Shown here: piece after piece, positions 1 to 5,036 of the stretch
Numbering within the stretch: the first letter of the stretch is position 1
Layout of the letters: each line of letters begins with the position of its first letter
Origin: Desulfobacterales bacterium
Lineage (GTDB): Bacteria; Desulfobacterota; Desulfobacteria; Desulfobacterales; JAUCGF01
Length of the DNA: 5,036 bases
NCBI GenBank assembly: GCA_029940345.1
Contig: JAOZRC010000452.1
Coordinates: 1 to 5,036, forward strand
Reading direction: 5' to 3'
The notes under the pieces: model-generated
The model's database searches: none
What the model saw: the letters and a program-made list of their open reading frames with translations, nothing else
Told to the model about the DNA's origin: nothing
Program-made: the position numbers and the translations under genes

Positions 1-152
1 TGTAATACGCCGACGACCGATAACGCAGTGAAATTTAATATGTGACTGTCTATACCAGTCGGTGAATGAAGGACGCCGATATATTTATAAAAAATAGTTG
101 CACTTAATTTATTATTATTTTATCAGGGTAATGTAAACGTTAAATGAAGGCG

Positions 153-161
153 TGCTATAAG
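153..161 (+). promoter_or_regulatory. Possible extended -10 promoter for the transporter operon
   Basis: TG-C-TATAAG matches the extended -10 form TGnTATAAT at all but the last base. No good -35 hexamer sits 16-18 bases upstream (TGTAAA at 132-137 matches 3 of 6), but an extended -10 can tolerate that. An AT-rich stretch at 81-125 could act as an upstream element. Transcription would begin near 168 and leave a leader of about 185 bases. A weaker alternative is TTGGAA (261-266) with TATCTT (285-290), spacing 18. This is a motif reading only. Confidence 0.3.
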
Positions 162-342
162 AGTCTGGCATTAAATGTTTAACGATGGGATTTTATTTTT
201 TACAGTTCAGCCATCAACGCTTATTCAGTTCAAGTAAAGCTAAGTTATCAAGCGGAAGTATTGGAACGGCAAAGATGCGTTCGATATCTTGGCGGCCTTT
301 TATTTTGGGTGAAAGATGATAGCTGAACGCTCAACAACCAAA

Positions 343-348
343 AGGAGG
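343..348 (+). promoter_or_regulatory. Strong ribosome binding site deciding the potD start
   Basis: AGGAGG is a full-consensus Shine-Dalgarno sequence. Two adjacent ATG codons follow, at 351 and 354. The spacer is 2 bases to the first and 5 bases to the second, so 354 is the better-placed start. The difference is one N-terminal methionine. Confidence 0.85.
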
Positions 349-353
349 AAATG

Positions 354-1427
354 ATGAGGAAAAATGTTTTATTCACAACCATTTTGATTGGTGCTTTAAT
401 GATGTTCGGCACAGTAAGCGCGTATGCCGAAGAAACGTTGTCGCTGCTTTCATGGAAAGGGTATGCGCCTAAAAACCTGGTGGAAAAATTCCAGAAAGAA
501 ACCGGAATTACAGTAAAAGTGACCTTCTCCAACAACGAGGAGATGATCGCCAAGTTGCGCGCCACCCGCGGTGCCGGTTTTGATCTGGCGCAGCCCAGCC
601 AGGATCGCATCTCTTCGGTGCAGGCCAAGTTTAAAATCTATCAACCGATTGATTTTTCCAAAATAAAAACGGATCAGATCATTCCATCCATGTTGGAAGC
701 GGTTAAGAAAAACACGCTGGTGGATGGTAAATCTTATGCCGTGCCGTTTTGCTGGGGAACATCCGGTTTGATCGTAAACCGTAAATTTGCCGCAGATGCC
801 AAAGACTATACGGATTTGCTCAATGAAAAATATAAAGGCCGGGTAAGCTATCGTTTGAAAAGACCGACCTTAATTGCACTCGCTTTTGCCCAAGGCGATG
901 ATCCGTTTGCCAAATATAGCGATAATGCGGCTTACACAGCCTTAATGGAAAAAGTCGGCAAATCCATGATGGATGCCAAAGGCGTGGTTAAAAATTACTG
1001 GACCAATGGTGATGCGCTGCTTCAGGCCATGCGTTCCGGCGAAGTCCATCTGGCCATGGCATGGGATGGCGGCGGATGGAAATTACATGTTGAAAATGCT
1101 GATATTGACTTTCTGGCACCCAAAAGCGGCGCGTTGGGATGGATCGATACCTTTGCAATCCCCGCCAAAGCCAAAAATACGGCGGCCGCGTATAAATGGA
1201 TCAATTTTATTCTGAAACCTGAAAATGCGGCGGTCTTTACCAACCAGGAAAAATACGGTACCGCTTCTGATGGCGCCATTAAACTGACCAATAAAGATGT
1301 CCGCGCTAATTTTGAGCGTACTTTTCCCCAGGCCGCCATCGACAATATCAAATGGTATCCACCGGTGCCTGCCAAACTGGAACAAATTGAAGGTATGATT
1401 TTAGATAAGGTGAAAGCTGCCAAATAA
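354..1427 (+). CDS. potD: Periplasmic solute-binding protein of a PotD-type ABC importer
   Basis: This is the extracytoplasmic receptor that binds a small solute, probably an amine, and delivers it to the PotB/PotC permease. It has 357 residues from ATG 354. Residues 1-25 form a Sec signal peptide: a basic n-region (RKN), a hydrophobic core and an AYA cleavage site before EE. No lipobox cysteine is present, so the protein should be soluble in the periplasm. The mature part starts with a strand leading to W34 and Y37 (SWKGYAP), then an ETGI segment, as in PotD. Further PotD-like landmarks are PS at 81-82, AMAWDGG near 235-241 and W263/D265 in a GWIDTFAIPAKAKN block, followed by a WINFIL helix. 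By remembered alignment these keep E. coli PotD pocket positions W34, Y37, S83, W229, W255 and D257. The region matching D168/E171 reads YRLKRPT (166-172) and lacks both acids. Family membership is firm; the ligand is uncertain, so the symbol marks the family only. A strong terminator follows the gene. Confidence 0.9.
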   Translation: MRKNVLFTTILIGALMMFGTVSAYAEETLSLLSWKGYAPKNLVEKFQKETGITVKVTFSNNEEMIAKLRATRGAGFDLAQPSQDRISSVQAKFKIYQPIDFSKIKTDQIIPSMLEAVKKNTLVDGKSYAVPFCWGTSGLIVNRKFAADAKDYTDLLNEKYKGRVSYRLKRPTLIALAFAQGDDPFAKYSDNAAYTALMEKVGKSMMDAKGVVKNYWTNGDALLQAMRSGEVHLAMAWDGGGWKLHVENADIDFLAPKSGALGWIDTFAIPAKAKNTAAAYKWINFILKPENAAVFTNQEKYGTASDGAIKLTNKDVRANFERTFPQAAIDNIKWYPPVPAKLEQIEGMILDKVKAAK

Positions 1428-1436
1428 CCCAATAAT

Positions 1437-1477
1437 CTTGTTCCAACGCTCCGGCGTTGGAACGAGCTTTTTTATTT
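1437..1477 (+). terminator. Strong hairpin plus T-tract after potD
   Basis: The arms at 1437-1449 and 1454-1466 pair over 13 positions (12 Watson-Crick and one T-G wobble). The 4-base loop TCCG is closed by C-G, which is a UNCG-type tetraloop. C1467 and then TTTTTT (1468-1473), ATTT follow directly. It begins 9 bases after the potD stop codon. It fits a Rho-independent terminator or attenuator. It should lower transcription into the ATPase and permease genes relative to the binding protein. The core GTTCCAACGC/GCGTTGGAAC also resembles a dispersed palindromic repeat seen in several proteobacterial genomes (from memory). Confidence 0.85.
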
Positions 1478-1503
1478 GGCCATTGGCCTATTTTTTTCAA
1501 TAA

Positions 1504-1543
1504 AAGTAAGTTATTAAATTTAATTTTTTGGTATGACTTACTT
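1504..1543. repeat. AT-rich inverted repeat between potD and potA
   Basis: AAGTAAGTTAT at 1504-1514 is matched by ATGACTTACTT at 1533-1543. The outer 8 bases (AAGTAAGT/ACTTACTT) are perfectly complementary, and the full arms pair over 11 positions with one T-G wobble. The spacer (1515-1532) is 18 bases of A and T apart from its GG near the right end. It lies 27 bases after the terminator T-tract and 70 bases before the potA start. It could be an operator for a dimeric regulator or a hairpin that stabilises processed mRNA. Nothing in the sequence decides between these. Confidence 0.5.
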
Positions 1544-1613
1544 GGCAGAAATACACAATCGTAGCGTTCACACGTAGGTGTGTGGAAACGTGACACCATG
1601 CGGACTCTGATTC

Positions 1614-2738
1614 ATGCAGATTGATTTAGCTGTAAAAAACGTCACCAAGAAATTTAAAGATTTCATTGCGGTTAACAACGTATCGTTTGAAGTCCCGGAT
1701 GGCAGTTTTTTTTCCATCCTGGGACCTTCCGGATGCGGGAAAACCACCCTTTTACGAATGATTGCCGGGTTGACCGAACCCACTGAAGGTGCGATTGAAA
1801 TCCGTGGCGAAAGTATGCTCGGCATTGCTCCTAACAAGCGGCCGGTGAACCTGATATTTCAGCACTTGGCGTTGTTTCCCATGATGAACGTTGCTGAAAA
1901 CATCGCATTCGGACTGCGTCGCCGTCGTGAAAATAAAACAGCGATCAAAACCAAGGTGCAAAAAATTCTTGAGCGGGTCGATCTGGCCGGATTTGGCCAA
2001 AAAAAAACAGACCAGTTATCGGGCGGCCAGAGACAACGCGTGGCCATTGCCAGGTGTTTGGTGCTGGAACCGACCGTATTATTGTTAGATGAACCGTTAG
2101 GGGCTTTGGACCTGAAATTGCGGGAACAAATGAAGGTGGAATTAAAAAAGCTGCAAGCCAAAGTCGGCACAACCTTTGTTTATATCACCCATGACCAATC
2201 GGAAGCGCTGGTCATGTCCGATCATGTAGCGGTGATGAATCAGGGCGTATACGAACAAATTGACACGCCCCAGAATTTATACAGTAATCCCAAAACTCCT
2301 TTCGTGGCCCGGTTTGTGGGGGACAATAATTCATGGTGCGGCCGTATCCGTGAATGTCAGGACGACAACGCTGAAATTGAAACAGATGAAGGCGCTGTTT
2401 TCCGCACAAAAATTCGCAAACCATTGCCGCCCGGAGCCGCTGTTGATCTTTTCCTGAGGCCCGAAGCCATGCTGATTCAACCCGATGCGAGTCTGTCAGC
2501 ACTGAACCGTTTTGAAGTGGTCGTTAAGGACATTTTGTTCGACGGCGCCAATAGCCGTCTTTTAGCACATCCGCCTAACACAGATACGGAATTATTGATC
2601 GCCCTGCCCCAAAACCGGCAGTACGATTATATTAAAAAGGATGACAAAATTGAGATCGGATGGGATGCTCAGTCAGGCGTCTGTTTTCCCCACACGCACG
2701 GAAAACGCAAAAAATCCGAAAAACAGGAAATCGCATGA
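1614..2738 (+). CDS. potA: PotA-type ABC transporter ATP-binding protein
   Basis: This is the cytoplasmic ATPase that dimerises under the two permeases and powers import by ATP hydrolysis. It has 374 residues, close to the usual PotA length. All nucleotide-binding motifs are intact: Walker A GPSGCGKT (37-44), Q-loop Q83 in FQHLALFP, signature LSGGQ (135-139), Walker B LLLDE (156-160), D-loop LGALD (162-166) and switch histidine H193 in ITHDQSEAL. After about residue 235 comes the C-terminal domain expected to hold a TOBE fold, with an LRPE motif near 280. The tail is short and basic (HGKRKKSEK). The start is the first ATG after an in-frame TGA at 1608-1610. Its ribosome site is poor (only GGA at 1602-1604), unlike potD, so translation may be weaker. 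Two homopolymers stand out: T8 at 1706-1713 and A9 at 1999-2007. The stop overlaps the potB start (ATGA). The family includes ferric and phosphonate-amine importers, but the neighbours support the polyamine-type group. Confidence 0.92.
   Translation: MQIDLAVKNVTKKFKDFIAVNNVSFEVPDGSFFSILGPSGCGKTTLLRMIAGLTEPTEGAIEIRGESMLGIAPNKRPVNLIFQHLALFPMMNVAENIAFGLRRRRENKTAIKTKVQKILERVDLAGFGQKKTDQLSGGQRQRVAIARCLVLEPTVLLLDEPLGALDLKLREQMKVELKKLQAKVGTTFVYITHDQSEALVMSDHVAVMNQGVYEQIDTPQNLYSNPKTPFVARFVGDNNSWCGRIRECQDDNAEIETDEGAVFRTKIRKPLPPGAAVDLFLRPEAMLIQPDASLSALNRFEVVVKDILFDGANSRLLAHPPNTDTELLIALPQNRQYDYIKKDDKIEIGWDAQSGVCFPHTHGKRKKSEKQEIA
2725..2728 (+). promoter_or_regulatory. Ribosome binding site deciding the potB start
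   Basis: AGGA lies 6 bases before the ATG at 2735, inside the last codons of potA. The frame is open further upstream to an ATG at 2660. That longer version would add 25 basic, polar residues in front of a normal first membrane segment and overlap potA by 79 bases. The ATGA overlap at 2735-2738 and this site favour 2735. Confidence 0.7.
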
Positions 2739-3592
2739 AAAATCAAAAGCGATGGGTGCTGTGGTTTTTCCTATCCCCGGTTTTGCTATGGCTAGTTCTG
2801 TTGATCGTTTTGCCGCAAATTGATTTGCTGACCATGTCGTTCCACGTCGAAAATGACGACGGCCGGATGGTGTGGAGTTTTGCCAATTATTTGACCTTTT
2901 TCCAAGAGCCCATCTATTGGCTGACGTTTGTCCGCACAGCGGTTTATTCGATCCTGGTGACTTTCCTGACTTTTATTATCGCGCTGCCAATCGCTTTTTA
3001 CATTACCAAAGTCGCGGCACCCAAGTTCCAGGGGTTTCTCATGATGTTGTTGCTGCTTCCTTTTTGGGTCAGCGAACTGGTGCGGGTTTACGGTTGGATG
3101 ATTTTATTGCGGGAAAGCGGCGTTATCAACCATTTTTTGATTAAACTGGGGTTGCTTAATAAACCGGTTGAAATGCTTTACAACGACGCTACAATGATAA
3201 TGGGGCTGGTGTATACATCCATGCTTTTTATGGTGATTCCCATCGTATCGGTGCTGGAAAGCTTAGATAACAGCCTTATCGAAGCCGCGTATGATTTAGG
3301 CGCTGATATGTGGAGTATTTTGGTGAAGATAATCATTCCCCATGCCATTCCCGGCATCGTGTCCGGTTCCATCGTGGTTTTTATGTTAACGCTGGGCAAC
3401 TATCTCACACCCAATCTGATGGGCGGTAAAAATTCATTATGGTTCACGGAACAAATTTACAATCAGTTTATCGCCAGTTTTAATTGGAACCAGGGGGCCG
3501 CTTTCGGATTTCTGCTGCTGGTGCTCTCTTCGTTGGTTATCTGGATTGGGCTGAAGCTGACCAAACAAAACCTTAAAAAGGTGGTGCAATGA
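2735..3592 (+). CDS. potB: PotB-type ABC transporter permease
   Basis: This is an inner-membrane channel subunit, expected to pair with PotC and receive substrate from the binding protein. It has 285 residues from ATG 2735, matching the E. coli PotB size class. The N-terminus (MKNQKRW) is a short basic cytoplasmic tail. Six hydrophobic segments can be read at about 8-29, 66-90, 100-125, 153-174, 205-226 and 256-276. The ATPase-docking EAA loop is well preserved: E183-A184-A185, G189 and then IIIP at 199-202. The LPFWVSELVRVYGWM stretch (108-122) is typical of PotB proteins. It is translationally coupled at both ends: its ATG overlaps the potA stop, and its TGA overlaps the potC ATG. No truncation or frame problem is visible. 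Assignment to the BPD_transp_1 permease family is firm; the substrate is inherited from the operon context. Confidence 0.92.
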   Translation: MKNQKRWVLWFFLSPVLLWLVLLIVLPQIDLLTMSFHVENDDGRMVWSFANYLTFFQEPIYWLTFVRTAVYSILVTFLTFIIALPIAFYITKVAAPKFQGFLMMLLLLPFWVSELVRVYGWMILLRESGVINHFLIKLGLLNKPVEMLYNDATMIMGLVYTSMLFMVIPIVSVLESLDNSLIEAAYDLGADMWSILVKIIIPHAIPGIVSGSIVVFMLTLGNYLTPNLMGGKNSLWFTEQIYNQFIASFNWNQGAAFGFLLLVLSSLVIWIGLKLTKQNLKKVVQ

Positions 3593-4446
3593 TTCGCACC
3601 CTACCCACTTCAAAAACGTACAATTGGTGTTTTAAGACGTATGTCATTCTATATTTCACCTTTCTCTTTGCGCCGCTACTGATAACCTGCATATTGGCGT
3701 TTAATGACTCGCAATTTCCATCCTTGCCCTGGAAAGGGTTCACCGTTGATTGGTTCACCGCCAATTTACCAGAGCGGGTCGGCATTTTCCATGATCAGAT
3801 CAATCTGGACAGCATCTGGGTGAGTTTTCAAGTCGCTTTTTTTGTCGCCATCCTTGCAACAACCGTTGGCACTCTTGGAGCTTTCCTGTTCGAGCAGGAA
3901 GATTTTCGTTTCAAGCAGTTGCTTTATTTTATGATGTTAGCGCCGCTGGTGATCCCGGGGGTTATTTTGGGAATTTCACTCCTGCTATTCAGCAATACGT
4001 TAGGGCTCTATTTTGAAACCCGTTGGAATCTGGATGTGGAACTGTTTCGTCCTGGTTTTTGGCTGGTCGTTTTGGGGCAGTTTTCCTTTATCGCCACTTT
4101 AGTGACATTGGTGGTTGCCGCGCGGTTGAAAAAATTTGATCGCACGCTGGAAGAAGCCGCGTTAAATCTTGGAGCCAATCGCTTTGAAGTGATCTGGCAT
4201 ATCACGCTTAAATTCCTTAGTCCCGCCATTATCGGAGCCGCTGCCGTGGCGTTTCTGATGTCATTCGAAAACTTCAACACCACCCTTTTCCTCGTCGGCC
4301 ATGAAGCCACTCTGCCAATTAATTTATACCTCCAGGTCAGAGACGGAAGCACACCTGTGATCAATGCGATCTCCTTTTTACTGATCGTTGGTACCTCATT
4401 GCTTGCCATGGCCAATCTTTATTTCAGTAAAAAAGAAGAAGAATAA
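3589..4446 (+). CDS. potC: PotC-type ABC transporter permease
   Basis: This is the second inner-membrane subunit, forming the translocation path with PotB. It has 285 residues. Six membrane segments can be read at about 17-37, 77-100, 111-135, 157-178, 211-235 and 257-278. A long periplasmic loop at 39-76 carries the FNDSQFPSLPWKGFT sequence that is typical of PotC proteins (SF/FN-S start and W-GFT end). The EAA loop reads E189-A190-A191, G195 and then ITLK at 205-208. The usual proline at the last position is a lysine here. The C-terminus is a charged KKEEE tail in the cytoplasm. The start uses an ATGA overlap with potB and a ribosome site AAGGTGG (3578-3584) 4 bases upstream. It is the last gene of the operon. 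No convincing Rho-independent terminator follows, although a T7 run lies 6-12 bases after the stop. Confidence 0.92.
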   Translation: MIRTLPTSKTYNWCFKTYVILYFTFLFAPLLITCILAFNDSQFPSLPWKGFTVDWFTANLPERVGIFHDQINLDSIWVSFQVAFFVAILATTVGTLGAFLFEQEDFRFKQLLYFMMLAPLVIPGVILGISLLLFSNTLGLYFETRWNLDVELFRPGFWLVVLGQFSFIATLVTLVVAARLKKFDRTLEEAALNLGANRFEVIWHITLKFLSPAIIGAAAVAFLMSFENFNTTLFLVGHEATLPINLYLQVRDGSTPVINAISFLLIVGTSLLAMANLYFSKKEEE

Positions 4447-4487
4447 GGGCATTTTTTTGCAATGAAGGCCGGATTTCATCATCTGGT

Positions 4488-4529
4488 TTCTGGCATCTCA
4501 TTCTTCTATCTAATACCAGAACGAAGAAT
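4488..4529. repeat. Two interleaved short inverted repeats after potC
   Basis: TTCTGG (4488-4493) is complementary to CCAGAA (4516-4521), and ATTCTTC (4500-4506) is complementary to GAAGAAT (4523-4529). The arms alternate A-B-A'-B', which is the topology of an H-type pseudoknot in RNA. Both stems are short (6 and 7 bp) and there is no T-tract after them, so they may be chance. They lie in the 177-base gap between potC and the next gene. Confidence 0.25.
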
Positions 4530-4568
4530 TCTATATTTATGCAGGGTGATGATTTGATAATCTCAACA

Positions 4569-4577
4569 TGTTATAAA
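4569..4577 (+). promoter_or_regulatory. Possible extended -10 promoter for the ATPase fragment
   Basis: TG-T-TATAAA is an extended -10 match (5 of 6 in the hexamer). No proper -35 is found at 16-18 bases; a TTGATA at 4554-4559 is too close. The predicted start near 4584 would leave a leader of about 40 bases before ATG 4624. If real, it separates this gene from the transporter operon. This rests on the motif alone. Confidence 0.3.
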
Positions 4578-4623
4578 CCTGCTTGTAACTTCACACTTCA
4601 AACGTCTGAATAAGGATTCCATC

Positions 4624-4953
4624 ATGAAAATATATCTGCAAGAAAAAATCGGCAATCCGGATTTGTTTACCGGCCGTAAAGATGAGTTGGCCTTCTTGTT
4701 GAATTGGGTGGAAGGCATTAAAGGCCTAACTTCTAAAAGCCGCTTGTTGTTAGCGCGGCATAAAACCGGCAAAACCGCTATTTTACAGCGGCTGTTCAAT
4801 ATCGTTTTTGATAAAAATGATCAGGTGATTCCGATTTATTATGAAGTTAAGGAATCTAAACAGCATGTGGGTGAATTTTGCAAAGATTTCTTTTTAACCG
4901 TTATTTACCAATATACCGCTTTCAGGGTTGATGCAATCCGACTATCCAGATAA
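4624..4953 (+). CDS. N-terminal fragment of an AAA-type ATPase, probably truncated
   Basis: This codes for 109 residues that look like the start of a P-loop ATPase of the COG1672-like group, whose members usually run to several hundred residues. Residues 11-22 (NPDLFTGRKDEL) match the typical opening F-x-GR-x-x-EL. The P-loop is ARHKTGKT (44-51): GKT is intact but the first glycine is alanine, a substitution I believe is tolerated in this group. VIPIYYEVKE (68-77) and FCKDFFLTVIYQY (85-97) follow, as in relatives I remember. The frame then ends with RVDAIRLSR and TAA. Walker B, sensor and C-terminal regions are all missing. The start has a good ribosome site (AAGGA, 4612-4616, 7 bases away) and perhaps its own promoter. 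The residual protein is unlikely to hydrolyse ATP alone. The last 23 bases overlap another open frame. I read this as a gene remnant; a short functional protein cannot be excluded. Confidence 0.7.
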   Translation: MKIYLQEKIGNPDLFTGRKDELAFLLNWVEGIKGLTSKSRLLLARHKTGKTAILQRLFNIVFDKNDQVIPIYYEVKESKQHVGEFCKDFFLTVIYQYTAFRVDAIRLSR

Positions 4954-5036
4954 GGATCTGACCACGCCTGAAGGTGTATTCGCTGTTCTTGAATATGAGA
5001 CGCTGGATGAACGCGGCGACATCCGTGAGACATGGA
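4931..5036 (+). CDS. Unrecognised open frame running off the window end
   Basis: From ATG 4931 the frame stays open for 35 codons to the window edge; the stop-free stretch starts at 4898. The peptide begins MQSDYPDKDLTTPEGVF and continues acidic, with an EYETLDERGD segment and a final RETW. The codon choice and residue mix look protein-like. A weak ribosome site AGGG (4924-4927) lies only 3 bases before the ATG. It overlaps the end of the ATPase fragment by 23 bases in the +1 frame. I do not recognise the family. It may be a separate small gene, or the inner part of a gene joined to the ATPase remnant by deletion or insertion. Whether ATG 4931 is the true start is open. Confidence 0.45.
   Translation, partial: MQSDYPDKDLTTPEGVFAVLEYETLDERGDIRETW

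Larger units (their letters stand above)
1..353. other. Non-coding leader region upstream of the binding-protein gene
   Basis: No convincing gene is visible on either strand in this stretch. The frame beginning at base 1 ends at a TGA at 43-45, so at most 14 codons of an upstream gene could be present. A 5-bp inverted repeat, GACTG/CAGTC, lies at 44-48 and 56-60, but no T-tract follows it, so it is a poor terminator candidate. Positions 81-125 are strongly AT-rich. Positions 134-184 carry short repeats around a plausible -10 element, listed separately. Positions 190-340 show only very short frames without good starts. I read the region as promoter plus a long 5' untranslated leader for the transporter operon. 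Confidence 0.6.

Noticed and set aside
1..45. Possible last 14 codons of an upstream gene, ending at TGA 43-45
   Set aside because: Too short to show any family signal, and the other frames are equally uninformative. It cannot be separated from chance.
244..312. Protein-like 22-codon frame reading KYWNGKDAFDILAAFYFG before TGA
   Set aside because: It has an in-frame TAA immediately before it and no start codon. It may be a decayed gene piece, but nothing supports that.
275..319. 14-codon leader ORF (MRSISWRPFILGER) upstream of potD
   Set aside because: Its ribosome site is weak (GGAA 8 bases away), it has no run of a regulatory amino acid, and there is no attenuator hairpin beside it.
1008..1432. 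Long open frames on the minus strand opposite potD, and similar ones opposite potA and potC
   Set aside because: They lie wholly inside well-supported genes, have no family features and follow from codon bias on the other strand.
1478..1497. Second terminator GGCC-ATT-GGCC before a T7 run
   Set aside because: The stem has only 4 bp with a 3-base loop. The strong hairpin just upstream makes it unnecessary.
1542..1570. Promoter for potA from TTGGCA, or a sigma-54 site reading TTGGCA
   Set aside because: No acceptable -10 occurs at 16-18 bases, and the GC needed 12 bases after GG for sigma-54 is absent.
2660..2734. Longer potB start at ATG 2660
   Set aside because: It would add 25 residues unlike any PotB N-terminus and overlap potA by 79 bases. 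The ATGA overlap and AGGA site favour 2735.
4427..4460. Rho-independent terminator made of the A6 and T7 runs around the potC stop
   Set aside because: The stem would be almost all A-T with a 17-18-base loop and no G-C core, too weak for a terminator.
1..5036. CRISPR arrays, tRNA or rRNA genes and insertion sequences
   Set aside because: No regularly spaced repeats, no cloverleaf or rRNA-like stretch and no transposase or terminal inverted repeats were seen.

Overview
The window holds one intact ABC uptake system of the spermidine/putrescine (PotABCD, COG0687/COG3842/COG1176/COG1177-like) type, followed by the start of a different, apparently broken locus. All supported genes lie on the + strand. 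The periplasmic binding protein has a Sec signal peptide without a lipobox cysteine, which points to a Gram-negative bacterium. Base composition is moderate by eye. The C-UCCG-G capped palindrome after the first gene and the ATPase family at the right end both resemble features I associate with Desulfobacterota and large sulfur-cycling proteobacteria. That placement is a guess from memory, not a result.

Layout. Positions 1-353 are a non-coding leader with a plausible extended -10 promoter near 153-161, set among short repeats, and a strong Shine-Dalgarno sequence at 343-348. The binding protein (potD-like, 354-1427) is followed by a strong hairpin and T-tract (1437-1477). A 186-base gap comes next and carries an AT-rich inverted repeat (1504-1543). 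Then come the ATPase (potA, 1614-2738) and two permeases (potB 2735-3592, potC 3589-4446), joined by two ATGA stop/start overlaps and so translationally coupled. From 4447 to 4623 there is a short intergenic region with interleaved inverted repeats and a possible promoter. An AAA-type ATPase starts at 4624 but stops after 109 codons. A second open frame starts at 4931 and runs off the window end.

How it works together. The binding protein would capture a small amine in the periplasm and deliver it to the PotB/PotC channel, and a PotA dimer would power import. The hairpin after potD probably gives a large excess of binding protein over membrane complex, a common arrangement. The binding protein keeps the aromatic residues and one acidic residue of the PotD pocket. 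It appears to have lost the two acidic residues that contact spermidine, so the substrate may not be a classical polyamine.

Most of the window is a well-known type of operon. I did not find a clearly new biological system. The points most worth checking are the ligand specificity, the palindrome and inverted repeat between potD and potA, and the ATPase/new-ORF junction near 4921-4953.
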